Assembly: GCA_020740775.1 (NCBI GenBank) | Contig: JAHEWK010000007.1 | Location: 310,001-374,000 of the forward strand | Direction of reading: 5' to 3' | DNA length: 64,000 nt | Origin: Ilyonectria destructans | Lineage: Eukaryota > Ascomycota > Sordariomycetes > Hypocreales > Nectriaceae | Shown: positions 42,788-53,765 of the stretch, piece by piece | Layout: each line of letters opens with the position of its first letter | Numbering within the stretch: position 1 is the first letter of the stretch | Program-made: the position numbers and the translations under genes | The notes under the pieces: generated by a model | The model's input: the letters and a program-made list of their open reading frames with translations, nothing else | Told to the model about the DNA's origin: nothing | Databases searched by the model: none

Positions 42788-44642
42788 CTACAAGGGAGAA
42801 CCCTCCGTGCTTGAGCCCCTACCTACGGGCACATACATCGGCATTGAGTCCTCCCACAAACTGTCGGTCAACATACGCTTGTTAGAGCCATCAGTATCCA
42901 TCACCATGATCTGGCCGTAGGGCTGAAACGTGTTGTCGTACTGGGCTGACTCGTCACGAAAGCCGTACATGCCGCTGCTCCACAGGATACGGCCGTCATA
43001 CGACCACACCGCGTGGGCATCGTTTGCCAGGCTATCAGTCACACGTGTCAGGTCGGTGCCGTCTGGCCGGATAGTCATGATATCGAAACGGTCCTCGTAC
43101 CAACGACTGGCGTACTCTGATGTCCAGTTAACCTGCCGGGTGAAGACGATGCGCTCGCCGTCGGGAGACCATCCTGGCGTGTTGTCCCAGCCCCATGTCA
43201 GGTTACTTGTCTCGCCTGTCGTCAGGTCTAGGATACGCAGGCCCAGCGGAATTGCAGCCTCCCAGTCCCATAGACGGTACGCCAGCTTTGTTCCGTCAGG
43301 CGAGAATGACGGGAAGCCAGCATTGAGCCTGCCTCCCGTTTCCGTCAGGTTGGTGAAGCCGCTCCCGGTGGCGTTGACAAGATACAGCGTGGCCGGGTTG
43401 ATGTTGCGGTCGAAGAACCAAGTACCGAGGCCAACTGCGATTTGAGAGCTATCAGGCGACCACGTCGGTTGAAAGGCGCCGCCAAGCCCGCTCTGAATAT
43501 ACCCGACCTCAGTTTCATTGTTCGTTGACCAGGTATCGTACACGTCGAAGACATCCACCAGGTCTGTATAATCGCTTGTAGAGGTGACAACGGACGAATT
43601 GCCCAGCTGCTTCTGTGTAATAGCAATTCGGCCAGTGGCATTGTTAAACTGCGGGAAGACGTCCATGAAGCGATAGTCCCATTCGCTGTCCCAACTGAAG
43701 AGCTTCTTGCCGCCGGTGCGAATGTCCCACGACAGCACCTCGTAGACGACCTTGGTGCCATCTGGCGACCACGAGGGGTTGCGGAGGGCAACACCAAGGA
43801 AAGGTGCGGGCGTAGAGTCCGGATTTGTGTAGTTGATGCCCTCGTCAGGGCCGCCCTTGACGACATAGCCAATGTTGCTGCTATTACCGATATAGTGCTG
43901 GCCGATCTTCAGGTAGTCGCCTGAAGTATGGGTGACAACATCACCGCCAGTAGCCACGTCCACACTGGCAATCTGCCCAGAAATAGCCGCGATTTGTGAC
44001 GACACTCCGTGTGCTTTATACGCATCCTCAGTACTTATCACGTTGTATAGGATACGGCTTCCATCCGGCGACCACTGCGGCGTACCCAGCAAATAGCCTA
44101 ATTTGCCAGCGACTTTCCGAAAGCCGGTGCCGTCCGGGCGAATAACATAAATAGACAGCATCTGAGTATGCTCCCAGCCGGTGCCGTTGTTGTGGCCGGT
44201 CCAGTCCGTATTGCGATCCGAACTAAAGGCAATGCACTCGCCATCTGGAGACCAGGATGGGCGAAAATGTCCTTGCGGACTTGCCCGGTTACCTCTAGTG
44301 GTTGCTGTGTCGGTCAGGTTTTTGGCGATACCCGTCTTCAATTCCTTCACCCAGATATTGGTAGTTTGGTTGCCTTGAGTCGATACATAGGCAAGCTTGG
44401 TGCTATCTCGGGACAGTACCACAGCATCTTCGAACGAACCAGTCTGGATCATAGTCTGTACCCCTAAGCCATCAGGCTTGACGCGGTAAATGTCAGACTG
44501 GCCGTCGCCGCGACGCTCGCAACTGAAGACAATCCACTTGCTGTCGGGAGACCAGGAGGCGTGAAAGTCGAAGGCCGCGGACTGATTGCTCATCAACGGC
44601 GTCGCATCACTGCCGCCGGCGTTGGCCACGTAGAGCTGGGAT
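42788..44642 (-). pseudogene. TolB-like (PD40) beta-propeller gene, 5' end missing
   Basis: A 613-codon open frame is packed with PD40/TolB repeats: HASWSPDSKWIVFSCER, RPSWSPDGECIAFSSDR, TPQWSPDGSRILYNV, NPSWSPDGTKVVYEV, QPTWSPDSSQIAVGLG, FPSFSPDGTKLAYRL, TPGWSPDGERIVFTR. The ends are unequal. The C-terminus stops naturally (YVPVGRG). At the N-terminus the coding sequence begins in mid-strand (SQLYVANAGGSD) and is abruptly replaced at about 44643 by AT-rich DNA, with no ATG, signal peptide or exon in sight. The frame is still clean, so truncation is either recent or an upstream exon lies far away. Related proteins are probably periplasmic in bacteria and secreted in fungi. Confidence 0.7.
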
Positions 44643-45060
44643 CACGACGGTCGTATTCAATTCAGGTAAAAGTTAAAATAATAACTTCTTCTTAAGGTAT
44701 TAAGATACTAAGTCTACTTAAGGTAAGGGGGGCAGTATTAATTTATCTATTATAGACTGCTATTTTAATAACTTCTAACTTTAATTTAAACTCTTTTTAT
44801 TTTTAGATAGTATTCTTCTAAGCTCTATACTTTCATCTTATATACTCTTAAGCTCTTATATTATAGCTTTAAAGATATTAATTAGATTAGTATAATTTAT
44901 TCTATTAGCTTTTAGCTTAAAAACCTTAATAATAAAACAATAAGTACTTTAGATACATAAATAAAATAATCTTTAATATATATAAACTGAACTCTAGTAG
45001 CTTGATTCTAGCTATTTAGTCCACAATACTATTTATATTAAATATAAAAAAGAAAGAAAA
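44643..45060. repeat. AT-rich RIP-like block
   Basis: About 400 bp of very AT-rich DNA (TAGCTTTTAGCTTAA-type words) with sharp edges against the GC-richer propeller gene on one side and the direct repeat on the other. It looks like a decayed inserted element. Confidence 0.6.
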
Positions 45061-45185
45061 AAATTCCCAAGTGTCCATAAGCTGTAGAACGATTTCCCGT
45101 CCCTGGCACGCACAAGCCCAATATGTCTTGCAGTACAGCCGCAAGGATATAGACCCTGGCCAGTGACAGATTCACCCTGCCTCCA
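44985..45185 (+). repeat. Dispersed ~200 bp direct repeat, copy 1 (AT-shifted)
   Basis: Matches 47290-47490: both contain ctagtaNcttgattctagcta-like, ttcccaaNtgNccatNagct, agaacgatttcccgtcc and ccctggccagtgac. Copy 1 has T or A at many positions where copy 2 has C or G (tttagtccacaatactattta versus tctagtccaggatgctattta), as expected of RIP. Confidence 0.8.
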
Positions 45186-45208
45186 TAGTCTATTTGCACT
45201 CTCAATCT

Positions 45209-45957
45209 CTAGTGCCAGTCATTCTTGCCGCCAGAATCACAGCTTTTGAAGGGAAGCTTAGGGCCGCAGTACATGTCGCTCTCAAAGTGATTGGCAGGGC
45301 CCATAAGAAGATACCCGTTCCAGGTACCGCTGTGAGTCAGGTCCAGGCACTCAGTGCGGCACAGCTCGCCGCCAGTCTCGGTCTTAAGATGGTGTTCAAG
45401 AGCACCAGCAATAGTCTTCAACTCAGATGCAGTGTCACAATTACGACCGGTAGCCTACACTCTATGTGTTATAAAATTGTTGTAGGGATTGAGACAAAAG
45501 GATTTACTGACGTAGTAACGATACTTGACTTTTCCACCGGCGGCGGTGCCACTGACAGTATCGCAGCTGTTCTCGTCGCTTAACTGTTTCATAGCGGTAG
45601 CTTCATGGTTAGTATATGGAAAACAAATAGTATTCGAGTTTCATTATTTACCAAGAGTCAAGACAATTTGCTGTAAACCCACAGCGATAGTAACGCAGTT
45701 GGCAGCAACACCAATGTACTGGCAGACCTTCAAGAAATAATTAGACCCAAATCTCAACTCACGTTCAAGGTTCATCACACCTTAACATTGGTACGCTTCT
45801 CAAGCGAACCCTGGTCCTCGAAATCTTCAAGCTCGTACAGGTAGGTTGCGCCGGGAAATTTAAAAGGCGGAGGCTCAGTACCCGGCAATGCGGCTCCAGA
45901 ACAGATGGAAGGCAGCAAGGACATTAAAGCCAATAAGCCCCATGTTCCGAGCTTCAT
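45209..45957 (-). CDS. Cysteine-rich secreted protein with Kex2-type site, four exons
   Basis: Model complement(join(45209..45454,45512..45600,45652..45727,45781..45957)), 195 aa. The three introns (57, 51 and 53 nt) all have GT...AG ends, and the joined length is a whole number of codons. The start MKLGTWGLLALMSLLPSICSG is a signal peptide. A Pro-rich acidic pro-region ends in SLEKR (about residue 55), a Kex2 processing site. The mature part holds eight cysteines (VCQ, NCV, SCD, NCD, LCR, ECL, YCG, SCD), implying four disulfides, plus a hydrophobic central helix (VTIAVGLQQIVLTLATAM). This processed, disulfide-rich layout is typical of fungal secreted effectors or antimicrobial proteins. No known family is claimed. 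Confidence 0.75.
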
Positions 45958-47289
45958 CTTGGCGGAAGTAGTCAAGAAGATTAAGAATAAAGAGAATAAG
46001 AGTAACGATAGTTGGTCCTGTCGTTAGGATTCTCTGGGCAACACTTTGGGAAGCGCGCTCAGGGTGCTGTAGCCTGGTGGTCTCCATAGAGCTTAGAAAT
46101 AAAGAATATTGTTACTGATTGAGGGAGTCTTTATAGTTAGAAGAAACAATCGTTAAATATATGTTGGAGGAGGAAATTTTTAAAAGTGCTAGAGATAAGA
46201 GAGCGAACAGTATCAAGCTTGCCGGTGTGGCTGCAGCTAGGGAGCGGGCCGAGCTGAGTCTCCCATGGTGTGATAGTGTTAGTTACTGTTGGTCCGAGAT
46301 GAATCTAGGCCGCAGGATGGCCCGGAGTAGAACCAACAGACATTCTGCAGAACCAACACACAAACTGGCCAATGAGGGTTTTATGCTCCGGGAAACACGG
46401 CATCGCTAAGCTTCAGAACTAATATGTTTGTATACATGGAGGGCCCTTTCAAAAGGCAGTCCAAGCGCTAGCAACGCCACATCTCTATACCCTGTGAGTT
46501 GCCTAACATATATGGTGGTCGAAGCAGCGTACCCAAGCCATCCACTATGCCTGCTGTAGCTTCAGGGGTATTATGGGCTGCTGGTCAAGACTTAGCAGCT
46601 GGTGGAGTGCTGTAATATGTTGTCTTTCAGGGCATATGAGAAGGGAACAGGCGTAGAGAGGGTCGAGTAAGCTTTCGAATGGGGTTTAGTGTTAAACTGT
46701 TAGTCGGATTCAACACTGCCTGTCTGCAGAGCCAGCGCACACACGACTCACTGAGCGTCTTTTCCCCTCCGGAAGTGCGGCATCTCAGAGCTCAGAACTA
46801 ACCTAGTAGAAGGCAGGGCTGTTTACGAGAAAAAAGTGGACTTAACTCAGAGAACCTAAGGTTGGGCACCCCTGCTAGCCCCTGGAATAAAAGCCGGTCC
46901 GGAGGTGCCTGACAGGGGGTGATAAATAATTGACCCAAGCCGGGCGTCACGGCCGGCCTCAGTATGTGTAGTAACGATGCCCGGTAGGCATGTGGATGCT
47001 CTCCAACCATTTGACAGTCGGCATGGTGAACGTGCCCCGTAGGGGTAGCGTCGCTAATAAAAAAAAGTAGAATTAAACTTCACGCGTAGCAGCATGTCCG
47101 AGAGAGTGTATACGAGTTTGTCAACTTCATACTGATTAGGACCCCAGGCTGGCAGAAGGGAAGGTTAATCTCGCCTAGCTCAATCGGCCTCGGCCGGTCG
47201 GGAGCGGCACGGCGTAGCCTGTGCCCCCATACCGAGCCTCAGCCCGTGACAGGAATAATACACTAGATGGCATTATAAGGGCGGTGTGA
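45958..47289. other. Repeat-containing stretch, no gene
   Basis: No supported gene. It holds a diverged repeat pair (about 46290-46430 and 46670-46802), listed separately, and otherwise unremarkable sequence. The reverse 70-codon frame at 45875-46087 overlaps the secreted-protein start and is a shadow. Confidence 0.45.
46290..46802. repeat. Two diverged direct repeat copies, ~130 bp each
   Basis: Copies near 46290-46430 and 46670-46802 share ctgcaga-cca, cgggaaacacggcatc-like (tccggaagtgcggcatc) and cagaactaa text with scattered differences. They probably come from an old transposon; no terminal inverted repeats were recognised. Confidence 0.45.
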
Positions 47290-47490
47290 ACGACCTCTAG
47301 TAACTGTATTCCAGCTATCTAGTCCAGGATGCTATTTACATTAAAGATAAAGAAGAAAGAAAGAAGTTCCCAAATGCCCATGAGCTATAGAACGATTTCC
47401 CGTCCTTAGCGCGCAAGAGCCTAGTATGTGTTGTGGCACAGCCGCAAGAGTATGGGCCCTGGCCAGTGACATTACCCCCCTCCCTCCCGG
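47290..47490 (+). repeat. Dispersed ~200 bp direct repeat, copy 2
   Basis: Less mutated partner of the copy at 44985-45185, in the same orientation about 2.3 kb away. The secreted-protein gene lies between the two. They could be the ends of one element, but no target-site duplication is evident. Confidence 0.75.
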
Positions 47491-47871
47491 GAGACGGAGT
47501 TGAGGGCTACTTGTGGCCAGCACTGCTATCAATTCAAGTCAAGCCGGCTTTTTCCGTTATTTGACTTTCGAGGTGTGTGACTTGGCTTGCGGCAGACGGA
47601 TTTGAGTTGAATTGATGATTTGTTCAACTCGGGGTATTAACCGCCCAGAGTAATGTCGTTTTTATAGCAACATACTGATTCGCTAGATCATATACCTTCC
47701 AGTATCCTTCCAACTCAGTATTTATTCCTAGAATTCTATGATGGTTATGTGGAGCTAGAGATGAAACTCAATATTGCAGTATTACTTCAAGCTATGTATC
47801 TAGTGTCTTATTGTCAATCCTGACTGGAAAATGAGAGGCCAATTGCAAAATCTCCTGAATAAGACAAATAT
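47491..47871. other. Intergenic stretch
   Basis: No gene; it ends at the stop codon of the permease gene. Confidence 0.45.
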
Positions 47872-49970
47872 TTAGACACTATACTTCTCTCTTGAGGTCT
47901 CCATCATTGAACCCTTGTTGTAGTCTCCAGAACCTTGTTCCGTATTGTCTACTGCGCTGATAACCCCTCGAATATCATCCACTGTCTCGCCCTCAAAGAA
48001 CCCTTCTGACGGCGCCATGAACTCGAAAGTGGTATCTGCTTCCGCGGCTACCGGGTAGATTGGCGGCGGCCAGATAAGGCAGAGTATGTAGTAGACGGCG
48101 GAGCCCATAAGAAAAGACAGTAAAAAGCCTAGCTTGTACATGTTCTTGCTGGCCTGGTTGACGGAAGTTGGGTCCAGGGAGCCTGCAATGCCGTGGACTG
48201 TGAATGCAACGCCGGAAATCCATGCGGCAACAGCCCTCAAGTTCCAACCGTTATGGTAGGAGTACGGGCTGCCATCAGCCTTGGTGTAGAGGCTCGGCAC
48301 ATGGATGTTACCTTTGCGAATGATCCAATAATCCACAACCATAACCTAGATTGACAGTGTTTGTTAGCAACTAAACTCTATTCATTGCAGAATCTCAATA
48401 GATGGCCCGTGAGCAGAAGCATTTCTGCGAGGGATAGTTTCTTTAGAGAATGTTTCCTGGCAAAACTTACACCGCAAATTGGCATGAGGAAAACAGTGTA
48501 TGAACCCAGAAAGGTAAGGAATGATTTAGCACTGGCAATGATCTTCCACGGCACGCACAGTGGCGCCATCATGGCGCAAAACACCTGACCGCGCACAATG
48601 TTGATGTACTTTGGCCAGAGGCCTGTGATATCGGCGCCAACTGGGAGGGAATTGGAGCCTGCATTGGTAGCAATGACGGCTAGCATCATACCCTAGATAA
48701 TATGGTCAGCAATCTGATTAGACCGTCAAAGGGCGTCAACACTGACCAGGCAAGCGAAGCAAATGCCGGCACGGGCTGCAGGTCCCCAGTAAGCCGTGAG
48801 GATTGCGTCATAAAGATCCCATACGTTCCAGTAGCTCTCTCCTAGAACTCCAGTACAGGCACTCGTCGTGGCGCAGCTCAAGAACATGACTATGACCTTG
48901 CTGATGAGGATACCAGTCGACTGCGACCACGTTGCCTGCGCTGGACTGGTTGCGTATCGGGCGATATCTGGCTGGTTGATGAGAATGGGGCAAAGTGCCG
49001 CCATGATGGAGTTGATAGCTTGTATCATCGGCCATACAAGAGCTCCTCCCTTCAGTGCCGTACCACCAAAATCGAAGTCACCAATAGTGCCGCCATTTGC
49101 GTGGATAGCCCATCCCATGACACCGAAGAGAGCAGCGGTGGTCGCGACAGACTTGACGACGAAAAGATGCCTAATTACGGTAGGGTGGACAAACATGACG
49201 GGGAACTGAATGATCCAGAAAATGAAGAAGGCAAGCAGATTTTGGGACGTAATTCCCGCGCTCTCGGGGAGTCTGTTAGGGATCTTCTCCCAGCCATAGC
49301 CAAAGATGGCGCGCAAGGCAACCGAGGTAATGCGGCCGCCATAATATGACTGGGTCGCGAAATAGATGATGGCGACGGAGGCCCTCACCGCAATGAACAA
49401 CTTGGACCCGGTAATACCGGCACTGGCACGTACATACGTGGGGAATCCGACGTGGTATCTGGTTGCTCCTCTGGAGTTCAGGATGACGATGATGCTAAGG
49501 ATGCCGGAGCCGATGACTGCGGCGATGATGCCATGCCACCATTTCTATCGAATGCTGTTAGTTATGCTGACTTCTAGGGAGGGAAGTTCCTTCGTCTTCA
49601 TCCACATTTCTCTGCGTTCATTGTTTGGAACTGAAGAGGGGGGGGGCAATTGATAACAGCTGGGCCTGCACGTACCAATCCGATAGAGATCAATGTTGCT
49701 CCAAGATTATAAGAGCTCGGCGAAAAGGTTTGCGTCAAGTAGTACGCAAAGAAATGCAAAGCAGTCCAAGTGCGATGAGCTGTGGTAGGTGAATAACCCA
49801 AGTCAGTCAACTATCTTGAGTGGAAAACGGTTTTGTGTTGGTTATTTCTCACATGGAGGCGAAGGAAGAAGATCCTCGTTGAAGAATTCTCCTCTGTCTT
49901 TCGTCTGCAGGAAATTCTTCAATTCCTGCTTGGAAGAGATGGCTTTCTTGACCCGTCGAACGATTGCCAT
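47872..49970 (-). CDS. NCS1 permease (Fur-type uracil/allantoin/purine transporter), five exons
   Basis: Model complement(join(47872..48345,48471..48692,48747..49544,49676..49779,49853..49970)), 571 aa. Introns are 125, 54, 131 and 73 nt, and every junction restores the family sequence. The cytosolic start contains KQELKNFLQTKDRGEFFNEDLLPSPP. It is followed by the NCS1 helices: RTWTALHFFAYYLTQTFSPSSYNLGATLISIGL (TM1), KWWHGIIAAVIGSGI (TM2), FATQSYYGG (TM3), then ANGGT, NPDIARY-like INQPDIARYATSP, GSNSLPVGADITGLWPKYINIVRG (TM8 region) and the MVVDYWIIRKG loop. Proteins of this Fur branch take up uracil, allantoin or uric acid with protons at the plasma membrane. Substrate is undetermined; the allantoinase-type gene at 54.5 kb makes allantoin plausible. 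Confidence 0.93.
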
Positions 49971-50673
49971 CTTGAAAGGCACTGTGAGCTTTCGTCTGCG
50001 GAATTGTCGATGTCACAAGGCGCTGAATTGATCGGCCAAAACCTTGACAAGAGTGCATATGTCGTCTACATATACATATCGAGATTGCGTCAAAAGAAGA
50101 ACCAGCCGTATGACTCTACTAATGAAGTTGGATATCTTAATCTTTCGGCGCATTCAGTGCCTCGACTCAGGTGCTGGCTGAATGAACCTAATGATAACCT
50201 TGCCTTTGTCAGACTAGTGCCCCCGGTCATGACACTGATAACGGAGATAAATGTGGGCGATAATCATCTGCACGAGTTCGGACCTCCGACGAAAGTGGTC
50301 CCCGATCAATCCCTCACTCGCTTATCATTTGCTCGTGGGTCTTCTTCGGAGCTCCGAAGCATCCCAAGCGTAGTCGGGACGGTCGGAGGGCGAGCACATC
50401 TGCAGCAAGCAACAAGAGATGAACAGTGAAAGCATTGATATGGAATTTCCAAATAGGATTCACCCCTGGATGTGAGTGAATACAGTATTATGAAAGACAA
50501 TTCCGGGATTGGAGAACAGACAATTCGTGGCCCCACGATGACGAAGAGAATATCCACTGGGGATGAGGGATCTGGTGTTCAAAATCCATCATAATATATC
50601 GCCTGGTATCTTTGTTTCTTTATCTCCTAGTCCGTTTTTCTTTCTTGCGATCGAGCTTACGCCAACTGTCATT
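49971..50673. promoter_or_regulatory. Divergent permease/MFS promoter with a GATA-site cluster
   Basis: The 703-bp gap between two divergent transporter genes contains GATAA at 50193, 50237, 50246 and 50259 and a TTATC at 50322. Five GATA-type sites fall within about 135 bp, three of them within 27 bp. GATA factors of the AreA/NIT2 class activate nitrogen-source genes through grouped GATA sites. The 198-aa frame across 49833-50429 overlaps the permease start and lacks features, so it is not called a gene. Confidence 0.6.
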
Positions 50674-52589
50674 ATGGGTAGAAGTCATCAGCATGCCACC
50701 GTGTCAGAGCGCGCCATCCACGACCAGACGAACCTCTTACCCCGGTCTCAATTAATAGTTGTCTTCACCGCATTGTCGCTGACGCTCTTGATCGCCTTTA
50801 TTGATCAAAATGGCATCAGTGTCTCACTCCCCACCATCGCTGCGGATCTCAACGCCGAGGACACCATTTCATGGGCCGGCACAACCTCATTGGTCGCCAA
50901 CACCATGTTCCAGATGTTATATGGCCGGCTGTCTGACATCTTCGGTCGCAAAGCAGTCTATCTCACCGCCATCGCTACACTCATCGTTGCCGATATACTA
51001 TGTGGCGTAGCTCAGAATGCAGCTTCATTTTATGTTTTCCGTGGGTTAGCCGGTATTGGCGGAGGCGGAATCACCAACCTGAGCATGATTATTATCTCAG
51101 ATATTGTGACTCTGGAGCAGCGTGGGAAATACCAAGGCATTATCGGCGCCATGGTGGGCTTGGGCAATGTTGCTGGACCGTTCATAGGGGCGGCTTTCAT
51201 TCAAAAGACCGGCAGTTGGAGAGGCTTCTTCTATATGTTGGCGCCACTCGGTGCCGTGGTTTGGGTAATCACCTTCTTCCTCCTACCATCAAAGCCTCCG
51301 TCTGGATCGTTCCAGGAAAACGCCAGGAAGGTTGACTATATGGGATCCTTCACCTCTTCACTGGGGGTTATTTTCTTGTTAATACCCATATCTGGCGGTA
51401 TGTTCTTTTGGTGTTGGGATCATCGGTCCATACACGATTCCTCAATTCTATGTCCACATACTAATTTTGTCATCACAGGCGGCGCATATTTCCCATGGTA
51501 TTCTCCAATGGTTATCAGTATGCTTGTAATCGGCTCTTTGGCTATGATAGTATTCATCATCATTGAATGGAAGCTCGCCAAACTTCCAATGATGCCATGT
51601 ACGCGAGCCCCTTTTGGAACCCAGCGCATTCTGTTAGCAAAGCTGATGTCGCTCGGTCACATTGCTAATCATATCGAATTTATAGTGGCCATATTCTCTA
51701 ACCCAGTCACTACAATCATGCTTGTACAAAGTTTCTTGTTTGGAGCTGTATATCAGTCGTACTTGTACTATGTCCCGATGTATCTCCAGAACGCCCATCA
51801 ATTCTCACCTACCATGTCTGCTGCTATTTCAGTTGCCTTGATGGGCTTACAGACGGTAACGTCGGTTCTTTCCGGCCAATACATCTCCCGTATGAAGAGA
51901 TACGGGGACGTTATCCAGATAGGTTTCGGATCGTGGACCTTGTAAGTCTAATTCCCCTTCGACTTGTTCCGACAATGAGCTTGCGATTGCCGAAATTATG
52001 ACACCTATAGATGCTGACAATGCAATGCTATGCTTCTATTAGGGGTTCTGGTCTTACTTTGCTCCTTGATCGTAAGAGTAACCCGGGTATCATCATCATT
52101 CCACTCATGTTCGTCGGCTTTGGTGTAGGATGCATCTTTCAGCCAACACTCGTTGCCTTGCAGGCGCACTCGACCAAATCACGTCGTGCCGTCATTATAT
52201 CTAACCGGAACTTCTTTCGGTGTTTTGGTGGAGCCTGTGGGTTGGCGGTTTCGGCTGCTGTTTTGCAGGCCGTTCTAAGAGCTAATCTTCCACCCAAATA
52301 TGCCTACCTCGCTGATGAGACATACGCCGTTCCCAGGTTGAGCGGTGATGACAAGGACGGAGTTTTGGATGCATATATGGCTGCTAGCAGGGCAGTATTC
52401 ATATTGCAGATTCCTTTGATTGGATTGTGTTTGTTAGGATGCGTTTTCATCAAGGACAATGGGTTGGAGGCCATTGATGAGCGTCCAAACCCTGACGCTG
52501 TCGAGGATGGGACGACAAGTACCATGCAAGAATCTCAAATATCATCAACAGAAAATGGATTTAGTGGTGGTATTAAGGAAGCAAAATAG
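50674..52589 (+). CDS. MFS multidrug-type transporter (DHA2-like), four exons
   Basis: Model join(50674..51397,51479..51598,51686..51941,52043..52589), 548 aa. Introns of 81, 87 and 101 nt join ISG to GGAYFPWYSP, LPMMP to LAIFSNPVTT and GSWT to LGSGLTLLLDR. The ATG at 50674 is preferred over the upstream open frame. Family signs are LLIAFIDQNGISVSLPTIAADL (TM1), LYGRLSDIFGRKAVYL (motif A, loop 2-3), RGLAGIGGGGITNLSMIII and GVGCIFQPTLVALQAHS plus about 12-14 membrane spans. DHA2 members export drugs, toxins or metabolites. It sits in the putative nitrogen cluster, divergent from the permease, and may export or import a pathway compound. Confidence 0.93.
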
Positions 52590-52920
52590 ATAAAAGCAAC
52601 CGTACGTAGACAGTGATAGAAATTATAGAGGTTTAGAGCCATTAGCGCATATCTGCGATTTCTTAACCCAACTCATGATCCGTATTAATTAAGACTGCAG
52701 TTGACCAATGACGATAAAAGTACTCAGCCCTTTCAACGCTCGATTTCTCTTACATCCGTATCATGTTATACGTATCTCTATCACCCAGAGAGTTTTCACT
52801 TTACATAATTGAACAAATTGTGTATCTTTGAGCAGAGGTACAGCGCATGTAACTCTTCACTGTCAAACAAAAGGAAGTAGGGTAGCTTTTTATTTAACAA
52901 CTGAAAACTTGAATTCATCT
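52590..52920. other. Intergenic stretch
   Basis: Convergent 3' ends of the MFS (+) and amidase (-) genes; no gene. Confidence 0.5.
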
Positions 52921-53765
52921 CTAAAAGGTTCTCCAGTCAATGCTATTCTCCCAAGCGTAAGCAGCTTGTAGCAACTTGGCACAGTCCAAACACGTCCTTG
53001 TCATGGGTCCGACGTAGTCAACACTCGCGTCATTGCTTGCAATTCCTGTATAGGGAACCAAGCCTACAGTGGCTTTGAAGCCGTAGAGCCCACAAAGACC
53101 AGCAGGAATCCTGATACTCCCGCCTTGATCGCATCCGATGCCCATGTCGACCGCTCCAGCTCCAACGAGAGCAGCAGTCCCAGAGCTACTACCACCGGCA
53201 GAGTACCCTTTCGCATACGGATTGTGAACAGGGCCCGTAGCAGCCGTGGAGCTGACGGCACCGCGGGACAAGTTCTCGCAAACTGCCTTGCCGGAAATTA
53301 TGCCACCGTGAGACAAGATGCGAGTGACTACCGTGGCGTCTGTCTTTGGAATCCAACCAGTGAAACTCTCAGTGCCTAGGAGGCAGGGAACCCGGGCCAT
53401 TGCGATGTTGTCCTTGAGGCAAAATGTCTTGTTCTCGAGGAGAAGAGATGGAGGTTCTCTGTGTACACATGTACAACGCCATGCCCAACCTCCGAGTGTA
53501 TTGTCGGCTTCTTCTGGGAAATGGACATTTGTACGTGCGGATGCCTCAAAATCTGGCACCGGCTGGTAATCTGATTGAATGTTAGCTGTTCTGAATGTGG
53601 ATTTCATACTCCAGCCGGCGACTTCGAACCTTCAGAATTGGTAATTGCTTCCAGACTGGATTCAAACTTCTCCAGTAACTCTACATAATCCTTGAGATCT
53701 GCGTCTGGGATAGCAAAGCCCACTCCGCTGGCGATACCATGGACCGCATCTTCGGTGATAGCCAT
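52921..53765 (-). CDS. Amidase-signature enzyme, C-terminally short, two exons
   Basis: Model complement(join(52921..53570,53630..53765)), 261 aa. The 59-nt intron has a weak donor (GTTCGA) but a good gctaac branch site, and it joins ITNSE to DYQPVPDF. The catalytic triad of amidase-signature hydrolases is visible: Lys98 (CLKDN), the cis-Ser in GGSSSG (173/174) and the nucleophile Ser197 (DQGGSIRIP). Family members are usually 450-550 aa; this one ends abruptly at ENSIDWRTF shortly after the catalytic core, and no continuation was found downstream. It is probably a truncated, doubtfully active amidase. It belongs by position to the nitrogen cluster, where an amidase would release ammonium. 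Confidence 0.75.

Noticed and set aside
42930..43445. 171-codon forward frame opposite the propeller gene
   Set aside because: Antisense shadow produced by the repeated SPDG codons of the TolB-like gene.
44985..47490. Direct repeats as long terminal repeats of a retrotransposon
   Set aside because: No TG...CA ends, primer-binding site, polypurine tract, gag/pol frames or target-site duplication could be seen; left as dispersed repeats.
49833..50429. 198-codon forward frame across the permease start and promoter
   Set aside because: Overlaps the well-supported first exons of the NCS1 permease on the other strand and the GATA-rich promoter; the protein shows no recognisable feature.
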